64,000 bases of DNA from Lytechinus pictus (Eukaryota; Echinodermata; Echinoidea; Temnopleuroida; Toxopneustidae). Positions 13,320-24,550 of the stretch are shown piece after piece (the stretch's first letter is position 1; every line of letters starts with the position of its first letter). Where the stretch lies: assembly GCF_037042905.1 (NCBI RefSeq), contig NC_087251.1, positions 44,703,373-44,767,372 on the forward strand. The letters are read 5' to 3'. Under the pieces are notes generated by a model that saw only the letters and a program-made list of their open reading frames with translations, did not search any database and was not told the origin of the DNA. The translations under genes and the position numbers were made by a program.

Positions 13320-13887
13320 CAAATAGTATTGGTGAGGTTTAATGAAATTCCATCAAATAATAAGAAAGTTATTAGAATTTCAAATTGTTAATATGTGACG
13401 GCATATACGAGCAGCTACCGCCACTGTGTAATACAAAATGCACAAATTTACATTTTTTCAATTGTCCATGTTAATTAAAAATATACTTCCAGAAGCGGGA
13501 AAAAAAACCATCTACTTTTTTTTATAAAATGACATTTCATTGATTCAATTCAATTCAGTTCAAATAAACAATTATTTTCTTCCATTTCACAAATTTCTAC
13601 ATTTTTCGTAAACATGAATTCATTCTTACTTTCTTTTTTACTATATGGAAATATATGGAATTGCTGCTCGCATATGACGTCATAATTAAAAAATACAATA
13701 AAATTCTGATAACTGTTTTTTAATTTTGATGGATCTTACTCAAACCTACACCTATGTTTTTAATTATTTTTTATTTATTTTAATAATAATAACAATAATT
13801 ATTATTTAATATCATTATTTTAATCGTGTTTTGCTATTAATAAAATAAACCTTTCTAAAACTTTCGTCAGGGTGAACTCACCTTTAA
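13320..13887. mobile_element. Foldback element family B, decayed copy
   Basis: AAGAAAGTTATTAGAATTTC, GTGACGGCATATACGAGCAG and the right end CAGGGTGAACTCACCTTTA follow the order of 60382-60878. The left terminus is degraded. Confidence 0.65.
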
Positions 13888-14166
13888 GGTGATTCACTTT
13901 AATGCATCTGTCTACACTAACTTGTTCTTGATTAAGTATCGGCCTGTGGAAGCATATCGTCTGGACACATTCCCAGAACTGAAATTATAAACTATATACC
14001 CTCTGCCTAATAAAGGCGTATTATAGGTACAGACACATTAAATCAATTTCTTTATCGATTCAAGGTTTACCATGATTATCATTATAGAGAAAAGCATATG
14101 CACATCTCCCTGGTGACAAGATCGTCTCGAGAGATACCGTAATCAACCGAAAGATATTGCCGCAGT

Positions 14167-15281
14167 CAGTGGCATACCGTGGGTCACGGTATGGGGGGGG
14201 GCACCAGCAAAATTTTTGAGTGACTTAGTGTGCGCGCGAAGCGCGCCCAATTGGCAGGTATACTGACCTAATAGAGACAATTTAAGGACTTTACCATTAA
14301 TCAGATATGTATCTCACTGATTAGATAATGCGAGCGCGAAGCGCGAGCTGAACATTTTTTACATTCAGACCTCAAAAAGGGACAAAATAAGCAAATTTTT
14401 GTAATCATGATACGTTCCTGTCTCACCAAACAAACAATGCGAGCGCGAAGCCCGAGCTGAATGTTTTGTATAATATTGACCCCAAACAGGGACATTTTAA
14501 GGACTAGTTTTTAGGAATTGATGCGTGCATCAAGCGCTTGCTGATTTTGCTATAATTACACCTAAAACATGGAGCACTTTTTGTACTCATTGTAATCATG
14601 AACATGATACGTATCTCACCAATCAGATACTGAAAAATTTTGAAATTTAGACCTGGAGAGGGGCATTCTCGGGCTTGTTTGTAGGAATTTACTATAACAT
14701 ACGTATTTCACTAACTAAATGATGCGTGCGCAAATCGTGAGCTGAAAATTTTTGATACAGTATTCAGACCAGTAGGCCTGAAGGGAATTTTTAAGGACTG
14801 TTTTTAGGAATTCGTGAAGAGCAGACACCATGCGAACGCAACCACTAACTGGGAATATTTTATATTCATACTTTAAAAGGGGGCAATCACTTTAAGTAGT
14901 CATGAAAAAGAAGCATGTCACTACATAAAACAATAATATATCGAAGTGCGAGGAAATACATTTTAATGTATATTGACTTGAAAATGGGATGTTTTAGTAC
15001 AATTGGATTATATATTTCATTAAACAGACAATGCGAGCACCAGGAATGATGAACACGTAGGTACTCAGCAAATTATGTTTCATAAAGTTATGAAAAAGAA
15101 CATTTATGTAATATAATATAGTATAACATAATACAATACAATATACACTATTTTTTTCTTCCTCTACTACGTCTCTCCATTTTTTCTCCCTCCTTTCTCC
15201 TTTTCCCCCTTTTTTTTTTTTGCCAGCCGATTAAGGGGGAGGCACGTGCCCCCATACCCCCCCCCCGTAGTAACGCCACTG
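14167..15281. mobile_element. hAT-like non-autonomous element with 8-bp target duplication
   Basis: The left end begins CAGTGGCATACC and the right end finishes GTAACGCCACTG, matching inverted termini. The 8-base word GCCGCAGT flanks it exactly on both sides (14159-14166 and 15282-15289), the target-duplication length of the hAT superfamily. The interior consists of degenerate repeats of roughly 100-150 bp, each with a word like ATGCGAGCGCGAAGCGCGAG followed by GAACATTTTT and AAGGACT, plus G- and C-runs near the ends. No transposase frame is visible. Confidence 0.8.
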
Positions 15282-15489
15282 GCCGCAGTCACACTTGTAA
15301 AACCGCATGGACCGATATTAATATGCTATTCTTCTAAATATATAAGCAAGAGCGATCGCTGTGGAGTTGGTTGTGATGTTGTGACTGCAAATTAATCGTA
15401 ATATGCGCAGAGGTAATTCGTAATGATGAATATTATTTCCCACCACTGCATTTTTACACATGGATTAACAAGGAAAAAATGAAACCGTA

Positions 15490-15605
15490 GATAATTGATG
15501 ATGATGATGATGATGATGATGACATTGATAATGGTGATGATGATGATGATGATGTTGATGGTAATGATGACGATGATGATGACGATGATGAAGGTGATGG
15601 GGACT
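15490..15605. repeat. (GAT)n microsatellite
   Basis: GATGATGATGATGATGATGA with small interruptions. The serine-rich minus-strand frame across it is an artefact. Confidence 0.9.
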
Positions 15606-17361
15606 TTAATGATGAACTAGGGACGATTGATATAATCACGACTAGGTGACAAGTCATACCATTATTTTTAGTACATGTATGTGATTGTGGTAATGTGATC
15701 AAAATATGACGATGTTTAACCATATAATGATAATCATAATCATGACAATAATTTTGATACTGGTAAAAAATCATAATATTAATTAGATAATAAAGAGTCA
15801 TTCCCATATATCTACTCGTGTTTTTTAGAAAGAACAGTATGAAATGAAGCATTAATATAATTCTTAGCTTAACATGTTCATTATTGCAATGAGTAAAAAA
15901 AAATTAGCCTCGCACGGACTGCCTTCGTGAAATACCCCGATTATGTCATCTTGGTCTTAAATTACTGATGTTCATCTCCAAGCAACTATGGTACGAATAA
16001 TACAAGGGACGAAAATGAATTATTATACTCAGAAACCTCAAGGATAAATAGTCTGCAGGCACAGACCCTGATTGAAACTTTGATCAACAAGTGGGTCTCC
16101 ACGCCAAGACCATACAGCACATTTTACTGTTTCAATTCCCGAGCGAGAGGGCCTTCAGTAACACAAGGCATTACAGGCTGCACATTCAGATCCTTAAATC
16201 GAGTGAAGAGCTTGTATAGCAGATTATTTTCATCTTGCCAGGGGCGTAACTCCCCCCTCCACGAAAAAATAATGCGATAGATCATAATCATCCGAGCGAA
16301 AAATCCTACAATGAAACTTCGAACTTTAAACCTATATAAAACAGATGAATACATTGAAGAGGCAGTGTGTGAAAAAGAGTAAAAGCTAGCATTTTAAGCT
16401 GACAACATGCATGGTGTACAAAATAAATATGTATTTTAATTCAGGAAGATGATAGAGCGTGGCAACCTAGTGATAAATGGCTATTTTCCATATGTAGGAA
16501 CTTGACATTCTCGAACATTACATTTGAAAGCTTGTAACAGGAAACCAAATGATATTGTAAATTCTTCATTTCATTTCATATCATTTGCAAAGTTCTAAGA
16601 TTAGAAAAATAAGAGGGAAGGTGAATGCATTATCATTGTAATTTGCACTCTCGTTTCTTTATATGGTCGTGAGTCTGCGTGGACTTTATTGAATAGGCCC
16701 CTGGATTTGATGCTATTGTACAGCAAATACATGTATACATCGACCTGCATATACCATTATGTACACTACTACAGCATACACCCACGCTCGCAAACCAACA
16801 CCCCCTCACACACACACACACACACCTACACCCTCACACACACTTTCCTATTCATATATATGCACTATATAGATTTCATATAATGAATAATATATCATTA
16901 AAATTAGCGACTCTCTAAATTTCATACTGACAATGTCATCACTGTGTTGACTGTGTGTTTCTGCTGTTTTACATTCGATTTGAATGAAATTGTCAGTTCA
17001 AAGATGGTTTTATCCTTTCATTTCAACCAGCCTAAGTATTTCATTATTTCAGTTATTCCTATATGTATAACTATTAATTGTGTAGAGAGAGACACAAAAT
17101 ACAGAGACTACGATGTGATCAGTGGGCGGCCGGGTCGGGGAGGGGGGGGGGGGGCTGGAATACAAATCAAGTTGGGGTTGACCCTCAAATCACCTATCGG
17201 CGGGCACGTTTCCAGATTATATTAAATACTTCACTGTCATGTTGAATTTCATAGTTTATAATACTGCCCTGATATATCCCTTTAAATCACGTTAATGGGC
17301 ATCTACGGTAGATATGAAGGCATTAAGTCTCTTTCAATATCGGGCCAAGTTTTCTAATCGG
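15606..17361. other. Intergenic, nothing recognised
   Basis: Holds a (CA)n tract at 16807-16826, a G-run at 17140-17154 and a scrap of the CACAGACC repeat at 16050-16069. No gene seen. Confidence 0.5.
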
Positions 17362-17573
17362 TACCATGACATTCTCTCCGGCGACAATTGTTCCGCTCTA
17401 AATGCCGCACTCAAATGACCAAATTCAACCCTGGGTTTAACACTGTAGGCCTACCCTACCCTAAACCTAATATAAAATAATATTGAAACACTAACCCTAG
17501 CCTTACTTACATCTTAGACGAAATTAAGTCCGGAGCAATTGTCGCGGGAGCAAATGTCGTGTCACATAATAAT
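17362..17573. mobile_element. Foldback element with GGCGACAATTGTTCCG ends
   Basis: GGCGACAATTGTTCCG near the left is inverted as CGGAGCAATTGTCGC near the right, followed by GGGAGCAAATGTCGTG. CTACCCTACCCTAAACC sits in the middle. Confidence 0.7.
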
Positions 17574-18796
17574 CATCACTAGCAAGATTGCAGCGACTGA
17601 AGGCATGAAATAGTCTTTGCAAAGACCGTCTTTCATGTCGTCCATTTATTATGGCACGCAGTATGAGGCGCATTAAAAATATATATATATAAAACTATTG
17701 AAATTATTCAACTCTTTTTAACATCGAGTTTTATATAATTACACAGAAATATTATGGTGTGGTGAATCAGGCGTATTTTAAAAGACATTATAAGCTATCT
17801 AATTTTAACTCACTTTTAAATGAATTTTACATAATGATATAAAATATGACATCACTATAAACAACTGTTTCCTTCACTCTACACGATGATTAAGATAGGA
17901 TTGCAGGTTATTTTAATTACATAAAAGGCGTCTCATACGGCGTATCATAATAAATCACCGACACGAAGACAACAATTCTTGCAAAGACCTTTTCGTGCAA
18001 TAGGCCTCATGCAGTGGTGCCGTATATGGCATGCATACATCTCTCTGAGATCGTCTCGAGAGATACGAGATTAATAGAGCAGCAGTCACATCGGTGGAGG
18101 CAAGCCGTGCCCGATCACTTTTACTTCAAGATTTCGAATTATACGCAGTAGCGATCGATGGATATCGGATTCGTGTGAAGGCGGTTTGATACAAGGCCCT
18201 ATAGGGCCTTGGTTTGATATAACATACGCCCTCATCTCTTAAAGTTTGAGAACCTTTTAAAGAAACAGAAAATAGTTCTAAAAAGTCCTTGAACTGTTTT
18301 AGGTTCTATAGGAAAAGTGAGAACCCTTAAAGATTCATTTTACAACCTGTGGGGTTTTTAAGGCTGTACGTGTGTGACAACACAGTTCTTGGTCGCATTG
18401 CCAATTATGAGGATCTACCTAGCATTAGTTATGGTTGTCGAAATGTTATTAAAAATAAGCATCCCGCATAAACCCAGCGTCTTGATTTTTCTCTTATATG
18501 TCTTCAACTGGTTCCAAGGGAATCATTCTTCTTAAAAACGAAAATATCAATGTCCATGGTCTGAAGTCGCATGATCGTTCGAGAACAACAAGCCCATATA
18601 AGGTCTCGATGTTTTTGTTTTTCTTTTTCTTTCTTCCACTTCGACCTCGTACTCGCCCTCGAACTCTTGATTGATCGTGGTACATTAGCGATCCCAAGTG
18701 GGTAAACACTCCGCGGTCAAAATTGCACGTCTAATGTTGTTAATCATTAAACAGATGATCACTTCGGGAAAAGGGATGACTTCCGGTCGCGGGTAG
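17574..18796. other. Intergenic with paralogue of the hAT insertion site
   Basis: 18045-18095 shares GAGATCGTCTCGAGAGATAC-type sequence and CAGCAGTCACA with the flanks of the hAT-like element at 14100-14166 and 15282-15300. A short palindrome AAGGCCCTATAGGGCCTT lies near 18194-18211. No gene. Confidence 0.5.
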
Positions 18797-19005
18797 TCTA
18801 GATCTGGACGTTTGTAGCTATTATTGTTCGTTAAACGCTAGAATCATTCATCGCACACTCGCCTCCGTCTTTTCACTTCCCTTCACAAATGTCTAGTTCC
18901 GTCCTGATCATCAGTTGCGAAGGGGAGTAAAAAGACGAAGGCAAGAATGCGATGCACGAGTGCAGGGTTTCCGAACAAAATAACTACAAACGTCCAGATC
19001 AAGAC
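18797..19005. repeat. Long imperfect inverted repeat (~95-bp arms)
   Basis: GATCTGGACGTTTGTAG (18805 region) is inverted as CTACAAACGTCCAGATC (18985 region). Inwards, GTTCG, CATCGCA, CCGTCTTTT and CCCTTC follow in matching order on the two arms. No family recognised. Confidence 0.75.
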
Positions 19006-20064
19006 TGGGTCGAGGGGATATTGGGGGAAACAAAATGGGAATGGGATAGAAAACAAATCCGTGTTGAAAAGCAGTAATTATGTCGAGTACATGGCTGTTT
19101 ATTGGCCTAATACAAGTACTTACAATCACGAAGAGTCATTATAAATAACCCGTGTTGTATTGATTAGAAAATGCCGTTTTCATGTTTAAGGGATGCCGTG
19201 AAAGAGTATTGACATGATGCGATAAACATAGAGTATTATAAAATAAGAGTTTTATATTATTCTTTGAATAAAGCATTATATGATACAGAGGATCTTACAA
19301 AGATATGAAACAACATAAATTGCATGAACATATTGAAACGAAACATTAGTAACCTTAACAAAAAAATTCTCTTTTAGATTCACCCTTCGGCAATTCTTGT
19401 TCCTTCAATACAACAAAATTAGCCTGCCCTCTTCGTGCTTTTTAGACTCGTTCAAAAGATTAAATGATCTTATGAAACTGTCTTATCAAAATATAAATAT
19501 GATATTATAAAAAGATATACGCTGCGAATTTCTGCCTATCTAATTGAAAAGCTTCAAATACATTGAAAGGAATGATACATTTTTTTCATCATTGTGTTTT
19601 TTTTCTCTTGTAATTTAATACATCATATTAATATTTCATTTTGTAATTATGGAAACGCATAATTGTCAGTATTAATTTTCAGTATTTTCGAAGTTTGATG
19701 TATATTTGTATAATTATATGGGATATGGATTTATTGTATAAATTATAATCATGATTCAAATAATTTGTACAACGTGTTCATGAAATGTGAAAGTGTATTT
19801 TGATTTGAGAGAATACAATAAAAACATCCTTTAAAAAAATAACGACTCATTGATTAAAAAAATCTAAATTATCATATCTTATATTCATTTTTGGCCCGTT
19901 AAGATTATCGGGTGTAAATATTACCATGACAAACGAATGGTAACGGCTACATAATGATCATGAATTTGTATCGGATTTTTGTTTTCAAAGAGGTTCTGAA
20001 TATCTGTTTTTAATATTACATGCCAGTCTCTATGGATTAAGTCATTATACAAATTCCTAAAGAG
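19006..20064. other. Intergenic, nothing recognised
   Basis: AT-rich, no frames of note and no repeat family identified. Confidence 0.5.
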
Positions 20065-20303
20065 TTACACATTTAAAATGTTGGGCAACATACTGTCCAC
20101 TGTGTTGGGTAATGTATGTTGGTAAAAAAAAATATACATATTCTGGGCAATTATTATCCAATTGAGCAAATTTCTTACCCACCTTTTTATTTTTTATTAT
20201 CCAGTTTTGGACAGATTTTAACCAATAGTTGTGTGGACAGTATGTTGCCCAGTGATGGTTAGAAATTTGGGCTTTTTTATGCCCAACCTTTTTAAGAGTG
20301 TAG
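20065..20303. mobile_element. Foldback MITE with TTGGGCA motifs
   Basis: A perfect 19-bp inverted pair (20082-20100 and 20233-20251, TGGGCAACATACTGTCCAC) lies inside outer ends ACACATTTAAAATG and CTTTTTAAGAGTGTAG. No coding capacity. Confidence 0.75.
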
Positions 20304-21464
20304 TGTATGAAAGAAATACACTCTGATAAAGATATTTCGAATGTAGATGAATATTTCTGTGGTATTTTGTATTACATATTCGATGTAACGATCGATTTCC
20401 TGAAGTAATCACTTTAATATCATACAAATATTGACTGACATGATGTGTAATATTATATAACATTCCTTGGATCGTCGGACTTATGTGATCACAAGGAAAA
20501 CTGTGCATCCATCTCGTAGTCCATAGAATGTTGCATTTCACCACCTCGCATGCAGTCTCAGCTTGCGTTGCTAGCCTGGCAATTAAGCTTTCTCTAATCC
20601 ATGGCCTGATATGAAAGCAATTATATCACAAAGTTCACACTTATTAGGTATTTCGAAATTTGTGATTGTAAGGCTTCATTCAATCACAATCATATGATTG
20701 TAGCTCCAATTAAGATACAGCTTATTCAGTCGATTTTAAAATTGATAATAAAAATGATTTTATCACAATTAAAATCAATTACACTATCATAACTACTTAT
20801 TAGAATGTTTATACCCTATGATTTTAAAATCGATTGAACGATTTCACATGCATCTCCACATTGTAGCTCCAAAGTAAGACGTATACAGTCGATTTTAAAC
20901 TAGATATAATGATATGTATTTTATCACATTCGGAATCATTTGCAATTCCTTGCCTTACTATACTATAAACATAATTTTTGAGGACGCACCAATTAGCCAA
21001 TACATGAGTTACTTATAATTGGGTTCAACAATACATCCCATAGTCAGAATGGACTATTGCAAATATTCAAGGCTCTATTTTGCTTTTGTTCTTCCAAAGT
21101 TAATAGTTACTCTCCCTTATGATAAGCGGCCCCTTCTTTTTTCTTTCCATGCACGCTTTCCATGGCACGTTTCTAAATACAAGACTATTCCCGGGCGACA
21201 TCCAAGCTTTTAAGCCCGTTTCAGATGTCTGCTTTATTAATGCCGCTGAGAGTAGCAGAATAATCATTTGACCGCCACGCATAATGATTCCGAGATAATT
21301 TTGTGAAAGCGGGAATAATTCATCAAGCTTGTCCGGTCAATTCTCCTGAACGTCCTCCAAACAAACAATAAAGCTTTATGGAGCGAGATGGGGATGGATT
21401 GGGGGGGGGGGGGCTCAAGTTATTTTTTCCAACTAAAAGAAATGACGGGCAATTTATCATTTAT
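20304..21464. other. Intergenic, weak direct repeats
   Basis: TTGTAGCTCCAA followed by CAGTCGATTTTAAA occurs twice (about 20698 and 20864), suggesting a decayed tandem pair of about 165 bp. A G-run is at 21401-21413. No gene. Confidence 0.45.
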
Positions 21465-21690
21465 TACACACTAAGAAATTTTTGAACCCCAAATGAAACA
21501 TTTGTACCAACCATTTGGGTTGTAACCTTTCACCCTAAGTTGAAAAAAGGTGCAAAATGCACGTTTTTATCATGATTTGCACCCAGAAATGCTTGTTTGC
21601 ATCCTAAAAGGTACAGATTTGAACCTTGATTTGAACCTTAATTCATTGCATGGTTCATTTCTACACCCTACACCGTGTGAGTAAAACAAA
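21465..21690. repeat. TTTGAACC/GGTTC-rich interspersed repeat
   Basis: Starts ACACTAAGAAATTTTTGAAC and ends CACCCTACACCGTGTG; GGTGCAAAATGCAC, TTTGCACCC and TTTGAACCTT recur inside in inverted and direct orientation. Probably a decayed foldback element. Confidence 0.45.
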
Positions 21691-22224
21691 CCTGACACCT
21701 CACAAATTCCAAATATAAGGAAAGAATATGTCATGAACACATAATAATTATAAATGGCCTGAAAGAGTATGTTATCCCAAATAATTTGATACTATATTTT
21801 TGTGGTATGTGTTAACGCTTGGATGATCAAGAGGTATTCTTTGCAGCGATGTAAATTTTGATTTGCGCCAAAGTAAGGCATGACTTCAATGAATGAATTC
21901 AGATGTTAATGATGTGATAATATAACAAGGGTTCCATTAAAATCCATTTCAAAACACCTTTTCAGTAATGGAGAATGACTGCTTGATTTTGGTGGCATTA
22001 TAGATCCATTCGCTGAATAAGAAATAAGCCGCTTTCTTAAAACTCTTATTCAGAATTTGCAATACAGAGTCAATCATCTGATCCCACATTATGCAAAATA
22101 TGCAATCACTATGCAATACGTAGTTCTACACCCTTGGATTCATTCGGGTATTCCCCGTTCCGCCAGAGAAATAATCGCATTTTCAAACATAAAATAAGAC
22201 TAATTCATGAATATAAGTTAAGAA

Positions 22225-22257
22225 CATAGAGATGTATAGTTAGTATACATCTCTATG
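22225..22257. repeat. Perfect short hairpin
   Basis: CATAGAGATGTATA and TATACATCTCTATG form a perfect 14-bp stem with loop GTTAG. About 600 bp upstream of the UBXN1 start codon. Confidence 0.7.
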
Positions 22258-22367
22258 GTTAAGAATCAACAAAGAATCAAAACAATAGACAAATAGATTT
22301 GGCAGTTTCACTGAAGATTCTCTTGTACAAATATTACTATTCCAATGATGATTCTTGGAGCCACAGG

Positions 22368-22531
22368 GGTCGTTTCATGAAAGTTGTCAGCAATGACAAG
22401 TTGTCTTTCTCCGACAGTTACCATAGCAACAGTCAGAGGCCAGTGCTTCTTAGCCAATCAAAACCAAGGATTTCACTGAAATAGTTATAGCACTGACCAT
22501 TTAGTCAGTGCTGACAGCATTGATGAAACAC
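22368..22531. mobile_element. Foldback element with GTTTCATGAAAG ends, unit 1
   Basis: CGTTTCATGAAAGTTGTCAG at the left pairs with CTGACAGCATTGATGAAAC at the right. Contains GTTACCATAGCAAC and AGCCAATCAAAACC. About 330 bp upstream of the UBXN1 start codon. Confidence 0.65.
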
Positions 22532-22539
22532 CCCCCTGG

Positions 22540-22697
22540 GGAGTGTTTCATCAACATTTTCATCCGACAAGTTGTCAGATCTGACATCTTTCTCTGATGT
22601 TGATTGGTTGAGAGGTACTGTTACTATGGCAACTGTCGGATAAAATGGGACTTGTCGGATAAAACGTCCGACAAGTCCTTTCATGAAACGCTCCCCC
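22540..22697. mobile_element. Foldback element with GTTTCATGAAAG ends, unit 2
   Basis: GAGTGTTTCATCAACATTTT at the left pairs with TCCTTTCATGAAACGCTCCC at the right, and TCCGACAAGT occurs in inverted orientation. It is adjacent to unit 1 and about 160 bp before the UBXN1 start codon, so it may form part of the proximal promoter. Confidence 0.65.
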
Positions 22698-22860
22698 GAT
22701 CTGTGGTGGTTGGAGCACCAAGATTTTTTGACGATCTTATATACCGCCATCAACGTCTATAATATGACATGTATAGTGTCTTTTCATCTTTTTTTTTTTT
22801 TACTGAACTTGGAAGTTGGATTCTCTGAAATTTAAGCTCGAGGGAACACTGAAAATCAAG

Positions 22861-24518
22861 ATGCCGACTGACGTTGAAACTCTTATGGAAATGGGATTCC
22901 CAAGAAATAGAGCGTGAGTATAATGATCACGATGTAGACTTCATTTCAATTTAATTTATATAATCTTTGTGGTCATTGAACTCGCAAAGTCATTGTCGTT
23001 ACACAAAATTGTATAGGTGGGACCGCTGTAAGTAAATTTCACTGTCACAGTTCAGTGTTTTTTTTACACATTTCAATTTCACTATTTTAAACTAAGTTCT
23101 TATCTTAAGGACGTTCCACAGTTATGTTTATGCGCATTATGATCTGCGCATAGTTTACACTCTGCGCGCTGACGTCACAATGGATGAACAGGTGATTAGC
23201 TGCGGGTATGAGCTGATTTTTCTCATCTTTTGCACTTTAACTGCAGATCCGATGCGTTATTTCATGAAGCAAAAAAATTGAATTATTCCATGGACCATTC
23301 AAAAAAAAAAATGTCTACAATTTCAAAATACTTTACTCTGCAGTGCTGCCAAGAATCACGAATATTACCGCCAGTTTGTATAAATGGTAGAGTGGTTTTG
23401 ATTTTTCTTCACATAGATACAAAGCATTCGGCGCATTTTTGGTGTTTTAAAAAGCACATTTGCTCTAATAAAAATGCTGATAGTTTAAAAACAAGCACAT
23501 GAACCCCTATTTTTTAATGTTTGTACCTCTTAGGAATACCATCTTCTACAACTCTGCAAATTTTGGTGAAAATGACATGGATTTTTAATAAAGTGCAGCA
23601 TTTATTGTACTTTTGTAGTTTGTTACTGAAATTTCACATTTTTAGATTGGGATTTTGTTATCTTTTACGCCATTTTTAAGAATTGACAGTGCTGTTAAAC
23701 TTAAAATTGCAAACAAATAGCACTATAAATAGATTCTCCATTCTAACGATACAATTATTAATTCTCTTGCGAAATTTGATGACTTTTTCATGTATTTTGA
23801 CTGAGTAATAGAGGTTTAAACTCATTGTAGTAATCTTGGGCGGTCTAAAAATGCCAAATTCTTTTGAATGCGCAATTCTTAAGAACATCAATTTGAGTGA
23901 ACTTTGAAGCTCTATAGCAAAAAATCAAGCACATGGACCTATGTTAATTTTTGCATATTTCGAATATTAAGGTTCTAAAGTATCTATGTGCAAAGTTTGG
24001 TGAAGATGACATGGATTTCACCTTAACTGTGGAACGTCCTTAAATGTGTATTTTCTGTGGGAATTGGTGGTTAAAAAATAACTGATTTTGATTTTGATAA
24101 ACTATAAGAAAAAAGAGAGAAAAAAGGAGAGAAAGGGAGAAGAAAGGAAAGAATTATAATAAATGAAGGAAAGGGGGAAAAAGGAAAGGAAAGAAATGAA
24201 AAAGAAAAGAAAGGGAGGATGAAGAAAGATTGACAGAAAGGAAAAGAGTTTTCATTCATTCTTAGAAAGAAAGAATAGAAAAGAGGAAGATAGGAAATAA
24301 AGAATAAGGGGAAAAAGAAGGAAAGGAGAAAATGGATAAAGAAAGAATGAAAGAAATAAAGACCGAAAATAAAAAAATCATGGAAAGAATGACATGAAGA
24401 AGGAAAGAATCAAAATAAATGGGCACAGAAAAGGAATCTGGAAGGAAAGACTGAAAATAACGATAGATGAAACAAAGCAAAGGCATGAAGCAAGGATAGA
24501 AAAAAAATGAAGGAAGAA

Positions 24519-24550
<32 letters not shown>

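Noticed and set aside
15454-15852. 132-codon minus frame rich in serine
   Set aside because: Runs through a (GAT)n microsatellite; no conserved sequence.
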